Source of the DNA: CAIXQW01 sp046049675
GTDB taxonomy: Bacteria > Bacteroidota > Bacteroidia > Chitinophagales > Chitinophagaceae
Direction of reading: 5' to 3'
Assembly: GCA_046049675.1 (NCBI GenBank)
Contig: JBJORA010000013.1
Coordinates: 1-35,109, forward strand
Length of the DNA stretch: 35,109 nt
This document shows positions 15,583 through 23,732 of this stretch, piece after piece. The notes under the pieces were generated by a model. It saw nothing but the letters and a program-made list of their open reading frames with translations. It was not told the origin of the DNA and did not search any database. The position numbers and the translations under genes are program-made. Each line of letters starts with the position of its first letter. The first letter of the stretch is position 1.

Positions 15583-15996
15583 ATGTTTTTACAAGATACA
15601 GATTTCGCAACCTTAATACAGCCCGATATCAAAGCAGCTATTGCAACCGATCCTGCAATTTGGAATACGGCCATGCTGCAAGCTGAAGAGGAGCTAACAA
15701 GCTACTTACGCACACGGTACGATGTGGCAGCAGCAATGGCTGCAGTAGGTGCTGCACGTAACAGGCATTTGGTTATGCTAGGTGTAGATATAGCATTGTA
15801 CCATATACACAGCCGTGTAGCAGGCCGCCTTATACCAGAGCTTCGTACACTGCGATACGAGCAAGCCATAGAATGGCTTACAGCTGTAAGCAAAGGCACC
15901 ATCGTACCCGATTTGCCTGTACTACAAACAAGCACAGGCGTCGATATGCCACAAAGCAGATTTGGCAGCAACCAAAAGTTAAACCACGAATACTAA
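15583..15996 (+). CDS. Head completion protein, Mu gp36-like (DUF1320)
   Basis: A 137-residue protein I assign to the gp36-like (DUF1320) group by pattern: MFLQDTDFATLIQPDIKAAI at the start, ATMLQAEEELTSYLRTRYDV-type middle, and VMLGVDIALYHIHSRVAGRL near residue 65-85, ending in a disordered Gln-, Ser-, Asn-rich tail. Helices with conserved tyrosine and the DI-x-Y-H-x-H pattern are typical of adaptor-like head-tail connectors. Here it follows the large terminase, while in Mu it is after the capsid gene; the late genes have been rearranged. Confidence 0.7.
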   Translation: MFLQDTDFATLIQPDIKAAIATDPAIWNTAMLQAEEELTSYLRTRYDVAAAMAAVGAARNRHLVMLGVDIALYHIHSRVAGRLIPELRTLRYEQAIEWLTAVSKGTIVPDLPVLQTSTGVDMPQSRFGSNQKLNHEY

Positions 15997-16002
15997 ACAA
16001 TT

Positions 16003-16266
16003 ATGAAGCAGTTATTATTACTTACAGTACCGGGCATTTGGATTGGCCTATTCGCATCATTTTTTGCAGCCAACCGTTGCATAGCAATGGCAAGTAGCAT
16101 TACCCCAGCGGGACGTTATTGCCGCACACATATCATAACGCGCAATCGCAAATGGCGTCGCCGTGGTACAGAACAAATAATGAAGCAACTTTTGGCACCG
16201 CGAGGGGTGAATTTGGTGGTGCAAAAAGGCCACACGCGACAAAAAACGCCTCAAGTAAGCAAATAG
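16003..16266 (+). CDS. Small membrane protein, unknown
   Basis: An 87-residue frame, ATG 6 bases after the preceding stop. The start is hydrophobic (LLLLTVPGIWIGLFASFFAA) and reads as one membrane helix or an uncleaved signal; the rest is short and strongly basic (RNRKWRRRG, KGHTRQKTPQ). I do not recognise it. A second overlapping frame (16119-16307, 62 residues, very polar) is less likely. Tight spacing after the gp36-like gene and codon use like its neighbours favour a real gene. One helix plus a basic tail would also suit a holin, though nothing else supports that. Confidence 0.5.
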   Translation: MKQLLLLTVPGIWIGLFASFFAANRCIAMASSITPAGRYCRTHIITRNRKWRRRGTEQIMKQLLAPRGVNLVVQKGHTRQKTPQVSK

Positions 16267-16318
16267 ACACCAATCAATTAGCAATACCACTGATTAACAC
16301 TGATTAACAGCCCCAACA

Positions 16319-17656
16319 ATGGCACGAAATAAGAAATACAATACATTACCCCAAAAGGCAACACTTGGGGCAAACAAGGCAAATTTTAGCGGCACCAGTT
16401 CTTTGGCAGCCACTAGCAAAGCGGCTAGTGAGATAATTAACCGCATAATTACTAGTTACACTGGTAGAATTAGGCAAGATATTAAGACATGGCGAGCAGC
16501 ACTGCAAATGGCAGAAAGCGAAGAAAATCCGCAACGCTATATGCTATACACTGTATACAAAGATGTGGAGCTAGACGATCAAGTAGTAACCGTTACCGGT
16601 AACCTAGAGGCTTCTATCAAAAGCGAAGCTTGGAATATTGTAGACGATAAAGGAAAAGTGAATGCTGAAGTAACAAAGCTTTTGCGTAGGCCTTGGTTTT
16701 ACGATTTTATTACCTACGTGATTCGTAGTACATACCAAGGCTTTGTACTACTGCAACTTGACGGTGTAATACGCAACGAACAAGGCCAAGTAGAAATTAC
16801 AGGCTTTAACGAGGTACCTCGCAACAACGTAAATCCTGAGCTAGGCATTGTAGCAATTAATGTAGGCGACGATAAAGGTATAGACTACAACGACAAAAGT
16901 TTTGCCAAAGCTATAATTCAAATTGGCAAGAGGGGTAGCCTTGGCCGCCTTAACCCTTGTGCACCAAAAGCCATTTACAAAAAAAATGTAGAAGCTGCGT
17001 GGGCAGAGTTTTGCGAAATATTTGGCATGCCGGTACGTATTGGCAAGGTTGCAAGCCGCAATCCAAAGGATATGGATCAGATGGAAGACTTCCTCCGCAA
17101 CATGGGTAGCGCAGCGTATGCTGTAATTGGTGGCGACGATACCATTGAGCTAAAAGAAAGTAGTCGCGGCGATGCATACAAAGTGTACGACGAAATGATA
17201 GCAAGGCAAGACCGCGCGATTAGCAAAATCTTTCTTGGCCAAACCATGACGACAGAAAACGGTAGCAGCCGAAGCCAAGCAGAAGTACACGAGCGTGTTG
17301 CAGATGCGCGTATGCAAGAAATAAAGATGCTAGTAGACTTTGTGGTAAACATCAAATTAATGCCACTGCTACTACATTATGGTTACCCAGTTAAAGGCTT
17401 AAGTTTTGCATGGGAGGCTAGTACCAATATTACCAGCACCGATATTGAAATGGATACCTTCTTGGTAAACAACTTTGAGTTTACTGATCTTGAGTACTTT
17501 ACAAACAAGTACCGGGTACCCATTAAGGCAGTACGCGCCAAGCAAGAACAGGCCGACCAGCAAGCCGGCACCAAAACAAAACCAACTAAGCTTAGCCAAA
17601 CGCAAGCACTAAACCATATTGTAGACGTATTGTACAACCAAGCACACGAGCACTAA
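16319..17656 (+). CDS. Portal protein, DUF935 (Mu gp29-like)
   Basis: A 445-residue portal of the DUF935 family (Mu gp29). Matching segments are SEIINRIITSYTGRIRQDIK near residue 40, QRYMLYTVYKDVELDDQVV with VTGNLEASIKSEAWNIVDDK near 80-110, FYDFITYVIRSTYQGFVLLQ near 130-150, WAEFCEIFGMPVRIGK near 225, and VHERVADARMQEIKMLVDFV near 325-345. The length is on the short side of the family. It forms the ring through which DNA enters the head. Its stop overlaps the start of the MuF gene (TAATG). Confidence 0.9.
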   Translation: MARNKKYNTLPQKATLGANKANFSGTSSLAATSKAASEIINRIITSYTGRIRQDIKTWRAALQMAESEENPQRYMLYTVYKDVELDDQVVTVTGNLEASIKSEAWNIVDDKGKVNAEVTKLLRRPWFYDFITYVIRSTYQGFVLLQLDGVIRNEQGQVEITGFNEVPRNNVNPELGIVAINVGDDKGIDYNDKSFAKAIIQIGKRGSLGRLNPCAPKAIYKKNVEAAWAEFCEIFGMPVRIGKVASRNPKDMDQMEDFLRNMGSAAYAVIGGDDTIELKESSRGDAYKVYDEMIARQDRAISKIFLGQTMTTENGSSRSQAEVHERVADARMQEIKMLVDFVVNIKLMPLLLHYGYPVKGLSFAWEASTNITSTDIEMDTFLVNNFEFTDLEYFTNKYRVPIKAVRAKQEQADQQAGTKTKPTKLSQTQALNHIVDVLYNQAHEH

Positions 17657-18921
17657 TGGCCAAAGGCAAAGCAGGCATATCAGATATACAACTAGAGGCG
17701 TTTGCAAAACGCATACATAGTGGCGAGCTTACTACTGGGCAAGTAGATGAGGCTATTGCTGCATTGGTGCAACAGCATCTGTGGCAAGGCGTTACAACTG
17801 GGTATGGCAAACAAATTACAGACCTTGACTGGGATACACCTGATAAGATAATGATGGCCAAGCTAGAGGCTAATACATTTTACTTTAGTGCCGCAAAAAA
17901 CTATTGGCACATAGCCACACTCAACGAGGCACTTATTGGTGCAGATGGCAAAGCACTCCCTTGGGCGCAGTTTAAGCAAAAGGCATTAGAGATAAACAAC
18001 CAGGTACTGGTACACAGGCTACAGGCAGAGTACAACCATGCAATTGCAAGTAGCCAAATGGCGCGCAAGTGGGTAGAAATACAAGAAGCAAAAGAGCTGT
18101 ACCCATACCTACGCTACCGTACTGCAGGCGATGCTAATGTGCGGCCAGAGCATAAGGCATGGCATAATATGCTAAAGCCAGTGGACGATGCTTTTTGGCG
18201 TACACATTACCCACCCAATGGCTGGAACTGTCGCTGCACTGTAGAGCAAGTGCGCGATGGCAAGCCATCTACACAGCCGTACACAAGCGATAGTATACCA
18301 CAGATTTTTCAAATAAACGTTGGCCAACAAGCTGTGGTGTATCCACCACGCCATCCGTACTATGCTTTGGCTGGCGAAAATGCTGAAACTGTAAAGGCTG
18401 CGGCGGCGAGAATGTTTAAGGCAAAAAGCGAATGCTACAGACTAATTGCAGAGTTTGCAAACGGTGGTAAAATAGAGGCGCATGGCCTGCTTAGCATGCG
18501 CGATGCCGAAGACAATCTACAAAAATTCTATGAATTTGCTAAGGCTGGCCACAAAGTAAAGCTAGCTCCTCTTGCCGAGCAACAAGGTGTAAAAAATGCA
18601 GATGCAATAATGGACGACATTATTACAGAGCACAAAGCATTGACAACAATTAAACCTCGCACAATAAAAGAGCAGATTGAATATGCATGTAAAGCGCAAA
18701 AAGCTGCAGCTATTGTACTGCAGCTAAAAAACTTTGAAAAGTATAGCGATGTACATCGTGCACTACGTTACTGCTTTATCTATGATAAGGAACCAATAAA
18801 TAAAACGGTTGATTTTATCATGCTAATGAATAGCACTGGAGAATGGATGCGTATCGAAAGAAGTGAAATTGTAAACAATACACCAAAGTATTGGATGGCC
18901 TTAAAAAAACTGTTTAAATAA
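17656..18921 (+). CDS. MuF-type minor head protein with C-terminal nuclease-like domain
   Basis: A 421-residue protein. Residues about 100-200 carry the MuF signature (YLRYRTAGDANVRPEHKAWH, then FWRTHYPPNGWNCRCTVEQV), the minor head protein near the portal. From about 255 on there is a separate domain with GLLSMRDAEDNLQKFYEFAK, GHKVKLAPLAEQQGVKNADA, then IITEHKALTTIKPRTIKEQI. The pattern hydrophobic strand, Gly, (N/P)-A-D, and then E-x-K resembles CdiA-type or BECR-fold RNases seen as toxins at the end of MuF proteins. So the protein may carry a nuclease in the virion, or this may be an immunity-free remnant. No obvious immunity gene follows; the next gene is the endolysin. Confidence 0.8.
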   Translation: MAKGKAGISDIQLEAFAKRIHSGELTTGQVDEAIAALVQQHLWQGVTTGYGKQITDLDWDTPDKIMMAKLEANTFYFSAAKNYWHIATLNEALIGADGKALPWAQFKQKALEINNQVLVHRLQAEYNHAIASSQMARKWVEIQEAKELYPYLRYRTAGDANVRPEHKAWHNMLKPVDDAFWRTHYPPNGWNCRCTVEQVRDGKPSTQPYTSDSIPQIFQINVGQQAVVYPPRHPYYALAGENAETVKAAAARMFKAKSECYRLIAEFANGGKIEAHGLLSMRDAEDNLQKFYEFAKAGHKVKLAPLAEQQGVKNADAIMDDIITEHKALTTIKPRTIKEQIEYACKAQKAAAIVLQLKNFEKYSDVHRALRYCFIYDKEPINKTVDFIMLMNSTGEWMRIERSEIVNNTPKYWMALKKLFK

Positions 18922-18945
18922 GAAAAAGAGCCGAAGCTCCTTTTC
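18922..18945 (+). terminator. Hairpin after the MuF gene
   Basis: GAAAAAGAGC at 18922-18931 pairs with GCTCCTTTTC at 18936-18945 (one mismatch), with a CGAA loop. The T-rich part lies inside the stem and no long T run follows, so it may be a weak or partial terminator. It lies directly after the MuF stop, in a 94-base gap before the endolysin gene. Confidence 0.5.
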
Positions 18946-19015
18946 AAAAAGTTGCGCGCGAGCATTGCTACCAACACACTGAAACACAAAAGTACACAAT
19001 CAAAACAACATAGTT

Positions 19016-19549
19016 ATGACAAATCAAAAAATTAACAAACAGGACCAAACCACCTTAGCTCGTATACAACTCATGCACCCCAAGTTGCGCGACGAAGTAA
19101 GCGAAATTTACAAAGAGATTTGTGCGGCACTTACTGGCAAAGCCATTTGCCGTTTTAGCCACACGCTGCGCACGTTTGCCGAGCAGGATGCATTATTTGC
19201 ACAAGGGCGTACTAAGCTCGGTGCTAAGGTAACCAATGCACGTGCTGGCCAAAGCTACCACAACTATGGCCTAGCCATAGATATAGTATTGCTTATAGAT
19301 AAAGATGGCAATGGTAGCTACGAGGCCGCCAGCTGGGATACCACCACAGACTTTGATGCAGACCGTATGGCCGACTGGCAAGAAATAGTGCGCATATTTA
19401 AGATGCACGGCTGGGAGTGGGGAGGCGACTGGCGCTTTAAGGATTTGCCGCACTTCCAAAAAACTATGGGTTACACCATAAAGCAGCTACAATTTTTGCA
19501 TGCCAACAAAAAATTTGTAGCAGCAAACAGCACTTACGTACAATTGTAA
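19016..19549 (+). CDS. Endolysin, M15-family peptidoglycan peptidase
   Basis: A 177-residue M15 peptidase (D-alanyl-D-alanine or L-alanyl-D-glutamate type) that cuts peptidoglycan. The zinc ligands are visible: His and Asp in SYHNYGLAID (H82, D89) and His in DLPHFQ (about H146), with SHTLRTFAEQDALFAQGR before them. The WEWGGDWR run before the third ligand is typical. No signal peptide is seen, so release would need a holin. It sits in the head operon between MuF and the tape measure, far from the spanin candidate. Its activity fits the Gram-negative envelope expected of a Bacteroidota host. Confidence 0.88.
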   Translation: MTNQKINKQDQTTLARIQLMHPKLRDEVSEIYKEICAALTGKAICRFSHTLRTFAEQDALFAQGRTKLGAKVTNARAGQSYHNYGLAIDIVLLIDKDGNGSYEAASWDTTTDFDADRMADWQEIVRIFKMHGWEWGGDWRFKDLPHFQKTMGYTIKQLQFLHANKKFVAANSTYVQL

Positions 19550-19561
19550 TACACAAGCATT

Positions 19562-21484
19562 ATGAGCGATTTACGCACCGACGTTATATACAGTTTTAAC
19601 GATGGCATTACTGCCAGGCTTGAAGCTGTAGAAAAAAAACTAGCACACTTTGATGCCATGCTGGCCAAAACAGATAGGCATGTAAGCACATTTGGGCAAA
19701 AAATGAAAATGCCTGCAGCTGTAAACAAACTTACTAGTACGCTAGAGGCTATACCAAACCTCAATACTGGTATACTAAGCAGTGCTGGTAGCATGGCAAA
19801 CCCATACGTTGCTGCAGGTGCGGCGGTTGCGGCTCTAGGTGCCTTTACTGTTGATGCTGGCCGCGATGCTTTGGCCTTTAATGAGGGCATGGCAAAAATA
19901 AACGTAACAGCAAGGCTTGGGCAAACTGAGCTAGATGCAATGGGCAAAAAGTTAATGCAGCTGCCACGCTACGGCAAGGGCTTACTAGAAATACCCGAAA
20001 GCTTCAACAAGATACTAAGTGCCACAGGTGATGTCAATAAAAGCATGGATGTTATGGGTGGTGCATTAAAGCTTAGTACTGCGGCAAAAGGTAACCTTGA
20101 TGTTACAGCTAAGGCGATGGTAAACGTAATGGGTAGTGCGGGCAACGAGTTTACTAATGTTGCACAAATAAGCGATATGCTTAGTAAAACTCTAAAGGTT
20201 GGTGCAGCCGAATTTGATGACCTTGCAAACTACCTACCCAAGGTAATCCCGTATGCAAAGCAATTAGGCTGGACTGCGAAGGAAAGTGCAGGAGCCTTTG
20301 CCACCATGACTAGTATGGGTCAAAGTAGCGAGCAAAGTGCTATGTTGCTACAAAACATTTTTACTGCGTTTGGCGACCCAAAAAAGCGGGCAAACATCGA
20401 GCAATTTGTGGATGTATTTGACAACACCGGCAAGATCAAAAGCTTTAGCGCAGTGTTTGGTGAGTTACAAACAAAAATGGCTGGCATGAGCGATGAGCAG
20501 TTAGCAAAATTCAAAGGCATGCTAGACCTAGATGCGCAAGCAGGTAGTGCCTTGCAACAGTTAGTACAAAATAGCGACTTGCTCGGAAAAAACATTGATG
20601 CAATTAATAACAGTGCTGGCGATACAGATGCAGCACTAGCTGCTGGTAGTACTGTGGCACAACAAAACATTGCCAAGCTAACAGAAAAGTACGAAAATCT
20701 TAAAATGAAGCTAGGCCAAGCTGTGGCGCCCTTTTGGGATAAGATTACAAGCGGCTTGGTTTGGATATGGGAAGCCTTGGAAAAAGCAGAAGAAAAAACG
20801 GGCATCTTCAGTTTGGCGTGGGACCTACTAAAAGCCCAATTTGTGCTTATTAGCAAAGTGACTAGTGATGTATTTCACCATCTGCAGCGCCTTGGCAATT
20901 TTATGAGCCCTCACCTAAGCATGGCTTTTGAAGGTGTAGGCGAAATAGTTAAAATCGTTGTTGGTGGTTTACGCGATCTCGTGTTTGTTGCAATAGAAGC
21001 TGTCAGCGCGTTAACCAACTTGTTTACATTCAATTTTAGTGGGCTCAGAGGTAACATTGAAAGCTTGTTTAATCACGACTACCACATTAACGGCACAGAT
21101 GCTGCAGCAGGTGGTAGAGATCAAGAAATAAGCGATCGCGAAGCAGCAATGGCGCGCGAAGAGGCAGCACTAGAAGATGGTGGTGGTACGCTCAGCGCAG
21201 GTAGTACTGTAACAAATACGGTGGATGCTATGCTTGCGCCAAAAGGCAAAAAGGGTAAGAAGCCAAAACAAGCAAAGTCTGCTGCAAACGCCGACGAATT
21301 GCATGGCCTTGCCAGTGGCGGCGGTGCGGTAAGGCATGTAACTACGCATATTTCTAAGCTGGTGGAAAAACTAGAAATACACGTTACCAACCTTGGCAGC
21401 ATGACCACAGCACAAATTCGCAAACACATAGAAGAAGCCCTGGTACTAGCTGTACGCGATAGCGAGCTGGCATTGGCACATTAA
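19562..21484 (+). CDS. Tape measure protein
   Basis: A 640-residue protein in which the length fixes the tail length. The N-terminal part is coiled coil (AVEKKLAHFDAMLAKTDRHV). After a hydrophobic stretch (NPYVAAGAAVAALGAFTVDA, about 80-99) there is a TP901-type pattern: ATGDVNKSMDVMGGALKLST, LAKTVMNVMGSAG-type segments and FATMTSMGQSSEQSAMLLQN, and a GDTDAALAAGS stretch. A second weakly hydrophobic segment lies near 460-480 (IVKIVVGGLRDLVFVAIEAV). The end is charged and low in complexity (EAAMAREEAALEDGG, GKKGKKPKQAK). It is encoded on the head operon, not beside the tube. Confidence 0.85.
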   Translation: MSDLRTDVIYSFNDGITARLEAVEKKLAHFDAMLAKTDRHVSTFGQKMKMPAAVNKLTSTLEAIPNLNTGILSSAGSMANPYVAAGAAVAALGAFTVDAGRDALAFNEGMAKINVTARLGQTELDAMGKKLMQLPRYGKGLLEIPESFNKILSATGDVNKSMDVMGGALKLSTAAKGNLDVTAKAMVNVMGSAGNEFTNVAQISDMLSKTLKVGAAEFDDLANYLPKVIPYAKQLGWTAKESAGAFATMTSMGQSSEQSAMLLQNIFTAFGDPKKRANIEQFVDVFDNTGKIKSFSAVFGELQTKMAGMSDEQLAKFKGMLDLDAQAGSALQQLVQNSDLLGKNIDAINNSAGDTDAALAAGSTVAQQNIAKLTEKYENLKMKLGQAVAPFWDKITSGLVWIWEALEKAEEKTGIFSLAWDLLKAQFVLISKVTSDVFHHLQRLGNFMSPHLSMAFEGVGEIVKIVVGGLRDLVFVAIEAVSALTNLFTFNFSGLRGNIESLFNHDYHINGTDAAAGGRDQEISDREAAMAREEAALEDGGGTLSAGSTVTNTVDAMLAPKGKKGKKPKQAKSAANADELHGLASGGGAVRHVTTHISKLVEKLEIHVTNLGSMTTAQIRKHIEEALVLAVRDSELALAH

Positions 21485-21495
21485 ATACTGTAGCT

Positions 21496-22041
21496 ATGAT
21501 AAAGAAGTACGGCAAGCCAATAAAGGACCAAGTGCGCGACTTGCGTAAAGCCTTAAACGATATGCCCCGCATAGTAGGTACCGAGGCGGTAAACTTTGCA
21601 CAACGCAACTTTGACCGACAGAGTTTTATAGACGAGCAGGTGGTACACTGGAAGCCGCTAAGCACTAAGTCGCTAAGCAAGCGCCATGCAAAAAAAGGCC
21701 GCAAGGCGTTAATACTTACTGGTGCACTAAAGCGTAGTATACGCATAGCGCACATAGGCAAAAACTACGTGCGTGTGGGTGCCGATATGCCACAGGCAAG
21801 GCTGCATAACGAAGGTGGTACCATAACGCAAACCGTACAGGTGCGCACGCACCGGCGCCATATCAACAGAGCCTTTGGCCGTAAACTAAGGCACCAAACA
21901 GAATATATAGTACGTAGCCACAAACGCAAAATGAACCTTACGGTACCCAAGCGCCAATATCTTGGCCATAGTAGATTTTTTGACCGCCGTATAGATATGC
22001 TTGGCAAGCACCGTATAAAACAAGCTTTAGGCATTAAGTAA
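21496..22041 (+). CDS. Tail completion / virion morphogenesis protein, Mu gpG-like
   Basis: A 181-residue basic protein of the phage virion morphogenesis family (Mu gpG, P2 gpS). Segments are VRDLRKALNDMPRIVGTEAV near the start, NFDRQSFIDEQVVHWKPLS near residue 40, LTGALKRSIRI near 76, and YVRVGADMPQARLHNEGGTI near 93, with ITQTVQVRTHRRH after it. The KTLILTGALxxSI pattern is characteristic. It joins tail to head. It follows the tape measure in the rightward operon. Confidence 0.85.
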   Translation: MIKKYGKPIKDQVRDLRKALNDMPRIVGTEAVNFAQRNFDRQSFIDEQVVHWKPLSTKSLSKRHAKKGRKALILTGALKRSIRIAHIGKNYVRVGADMPQARLHNEGGTITQTVQVRTHRRHINRAFGRKLRHQTEYIVRSHKRKMNLTVPKRQYLGHSRFFDRRIDMLGKHRIKQALGIK

Positions 22042-22053
22042 AACCCAGTTAAC

Positions 22054-22605
22054 ATGCAAGTAATACACGACAATTTTTTAGCACTTAAGGCACATCTGGC
22101 CGCACAAATAGTAACCGTACGTACAGTAGACTTATGGAACGAGCAACTGGCCTTTGCCACCGATGAGCACCCGCTTATTTGCCCTGCGGTGTACATAGAG
22201 TACCTGCCAGTAGAGTGGGCTAAAGTTGGCGAAACCCTGCACGGTACCGCAACCATAGTGCTGCACATAGTACGCAATACAGTAGCAGATACCTATACCA
22301 TAGATGGCAACGTGGCCGATAATATTAGCGAGGCAATGAAACGTTTTGCAACCGTAGAGGCTGTACGCTACCTTGCCGAAGGCTGGCAACATGCTACGTG
22401 TAAAAAGCTGCAGCTTAGCGGTAGCAGCACAGACCATAACCACGATGGCTACAGCCACGATACACTTAGCTTTACTACCACACTATTGGGCAATACTAGC
22501 AATGCCAATAATGGCTATGTAATGGGGGTGCTACCACCAGTGGTAGTTACGCCTAATACTGTGCCGGCTACTGCGCCTGCCAATACTGGCTTTACTATAC
22601 CGTAG
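22054..22605 (+). CDS. Mu gp37-like tail/neck protein (DUF1834-like)
   Basis: A 183-residue protein, the last of the rightward late operon. The first part (DNFLALKAHLAAQIVTVRTV, PLICPAVYIEYLPVEW) and the middle (TATIVLHIVRNT, then ISEAMKRFATVEAVRYLAEG) give the beta-alpha pattern I associate with gp37-like neck proteins of Mu-type phages. A poly-His-Asp-type segment follows (DHNHDGYSHDTLSFTTTLLG), and the C-terminus is a Pro/Thr/Val/Asn-rich tail. The assignment is by order (after gpG-like) and pattern; moderate. It overlaps the end of the converging minus-strand gene by 11 bases. Confidence 0.6.
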   Translation: MQVIHDNFLALKAHLAAQIVTVRTVDLWNEQLAFATDEHPLICPAVYIEYLPVEWAKVGETLHGTATIVLHIVRNTVADTYTIDGNVADNISEAMKRFATVEAVRYLAEGWQHATCKKLQLSGSSTDHNHDGYSHDTLSFTTTLLGNTSNANNGYVMGVLPPVVVTPNTVPATAPANTGFTIP

Positions 22606-22834
22606 CCCCTTCTTGATCAAAAAGGCTAGGAGGTGGCAGTGGCTGCTGTGGCTGCACATGGGTACGAATAGCATTGTACACGGTACCCGGCGTAACAAAA
22701 AACTTATCGGCTATTTGTGCAATCATGTAGTCAAGGCGGTACTTGCGCTCCTGCTTATTTTTATCGGCAAGCGCTTTGTACGCATCATAGATTGCGGCGT
22801 TGCGCTTTGCTAACAATGTACTATTGCGTGCCAT
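22595..22834 (-). CDS. Small helix-turn-helix protein, candidate late regulator
   Basis: 79 residues from the ATG at 22834. The core is helical: RNAAIYDAYKALADKNKQER, then RLDYMIAQIADKFFVTPGTV with the HTH turn (AQIADKFFVTPGTVYNAI), and a Pro/Gln-rich end. It is shared as a type by small DNA-binding proteins of Bacteroidota phages. A candidate promoter (TAATTTTG, 22844-22851) lies just before it, so it may be transcribed on its own. It is at the junction between early-side genes and the late operon, and one may guess that it activates the late promoters at the 21-base repeats. That link is inference from position. Confidence 0.6.
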   Translation of the reverse strand: MARNSTLLAKRNAAIYDAYKALADKNKQERKYRLDYMIAQIADKFFVTPGTVYNAIRTHVQPQQPLPPPSLFDQEGATV

Positions 22835-22843
22835 TAATGTACA

Positions 22844-22872
22844 CAAAATTAGTAAACCAAAAAAAAATCAGC
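22844..22872 (-). promoter_or_regulatory. Candidate promoter for the small HTH gene
   Basis: On the minus strand TAATTTTG (22844-22851) matches the Bacteroidota -7 pattern TANNTTTG. Twenty bases upstream stands TTAG, one base off TTTG. The expected start is only a few bases from the ATG at 22834, so a very short leader is predicted. The fit of the -33 part is weak. Confidence 0.4.
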
Positions 22873-22912
22873 TAATTTCTTGTTGCACAGGTATGTTAAA
22901 TGTAGGTGCCTG

Positions 22913-23149
22913 CTAGCAGTTGGCATCAAACCAAGCATACGCAACGGCTAAGGTGTGTCCTAAAGTTTTGGCATTGGTTGCTATATGAATGCCAGGCACT
23001 TCCTTTTCTGCGCCTTGTATCACACAGGGGCGAATTAGGCCGTGCTTACTGTAGTGATGGTGACTTGCTTTTGTGCGGATGTGTTTAACGCCATAAGCTT
23101 CTAGGTATTTTAAATAGCACTTCATGCTTATCGGCCTTAATCCACCCAT
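22913..23149 (-). CDS. hicA: HicA-like mRNA interferase toxin
   Basis: A 78-residue HicA-type toxin, an RNase of dsRBD-like fold that cuts mRNA. It has the typical layout: PISMKCYLKYLEAYGVKHIR followed by TKASHHHYSK, which contains the catalytic His region (H30-H32), then RPCVIQG, VPGIHIATNAKTLG and a hydrophobic end. The length is normal. The HicB-like gene lies just upstream, nine bases apart and on the same strand, so the two form one unit with antitoxin first, an order found in one HicBA group. In the prophage it may stabilise the element or block competing phages. Confidence 0.85.
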   Translation of the reverse strand: MGGLRPISMKCYLKYLEAYGVKHIRTKASHHHYSKHGLIRPCVIQGAEKEVPGIHIATNAKTLGHTLAVAYAWFDANC

Positions 23150-23158
23150 ATACTTGTA

Positions 23159-23539
23159 CTACGCCACTGCTGTAAGCTCTCTATTTATAGATGCTTCTTG
23201 CACATCTTCAATGTTTACATTCAAATTTTGTAATACACCATTGGCATCTACATAAGCGTGCTTGTAGTTTTTATTGTGCAATTTGTCTTGCTTCCAACCG
23301 TATTGGGCTAACTCTGCGTGAACCTGTTTTACACTTAAAGCAAACAAATTTTGGCAATAACTTTCAATTACATCAGCCAACATTGCTTGCGCCTTGTCTG
23401 CAGTTTTGCCGTAGGCACTAAATTCTAAACTTGGAACATAGCATAAGTGTTGTTTGGTCTGCTTATCTATCCAATTGTAACATTTTAGAGTAAGTGCTAT
23501 TTTTTTGGCATTACCCTTAAAATTTATTCTAATAGATTC
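23159..23539 (-). CDS. hicB: HicB-like antitoxin
   Basis: 126 residues from the ATG at 23539; six more codons lie upstream in frame but begin with a less suitable leader. The N-terminal part has the HicB-type strand-helix pattern: IALTLKCYNWIDKQTKQHLC, YVPSLEFSAYGKTADKAQAM, then LADVIESYCQNLF, where the short strand, hydrophobic, then YG-x-T-x-D-E-A-like run is characteristic of the RNase H-like HicB fold. The C-terminal part is polar, without a clear DNA-binding domain. A HicA gene follows, which is the strongest support. Confidence 0.75.
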   Translation of the reverse strand, partial: ESIRINFKGNAKKIALTLKCYNWIDKQTKQHLCYVPSLEFSAYGKTADKAQAMLADVIESYCQNLFALSVKQVHAELAQYGWKQDKLHNKNYKHAYVDANGVLQNLNVNIEDVQEASINRELTAVA

Positions 23540-23587
23540 CATTATTGTGCGATACAATTCAAAATAACACTAAATTTTGGTACAAAA

Positions 23588-23616
23588 CAAAATTAACACC
23601 AATGTTTAACATCAAC
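23588..23616 (-). promoter_or_regulatory. Candidate promoter for hicB-hicA
   Basis: On the minus strand TAATTTTG (23588-23595) fits TANNTTTG, with GTTG 17 bases upstream (23613-23616), somewhat closer than the usual 19-21. The same TAATTTTG occurs before the small HTH gene. Moderate to weak. Confidence 0.4.
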
Positions 23617-23646
23617 TTGTACCGCAATTGGCTACAATCGTGCATG

Positions 23647-23676
23647 CAAAAGCCCCAGTATGCACTGGGGCTTTTG
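23647..23676. terminator. Strong hairpin terminator of the early operon
   Basis: CAAAAGCCCCAGT at 23647-23659 pairs perfectly with ACTGGGGCTTTTG at 23664-23676 around a four-base loop. The stem ends in an A run on one side and a T run on the other, so it can act on either strand. It lies 57 bases past the last leftward early gene and before the hicBA promoter, which makes it the natural end of the early transcript. Confidence 0.85.
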
Positions 23677-23688
23677 TGCCATTGTGGC

Positions 23689-23706
23689 TCCTTCAACCAA
23701 ACAAGG
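23689..23706. repeat. Near copy of the methylase-flanking repeat
   Basis: CCTTCAACCAAACAAGGG agrees with copy 1 (765-782) at 16 of 18 positions. It lies between the terminator and the end of the early operon. Role unknown. Confidence 0.45.
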
Positions 23707-23732
23707 GCAATCGTCCACGTGGTGGTAGGCGG

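Noticed and set aside
16119..16307. 62-residue plus-strand frame
   Set aside because: It overlaps the better placed frame at 16003 and has a low-complexity polar composition.
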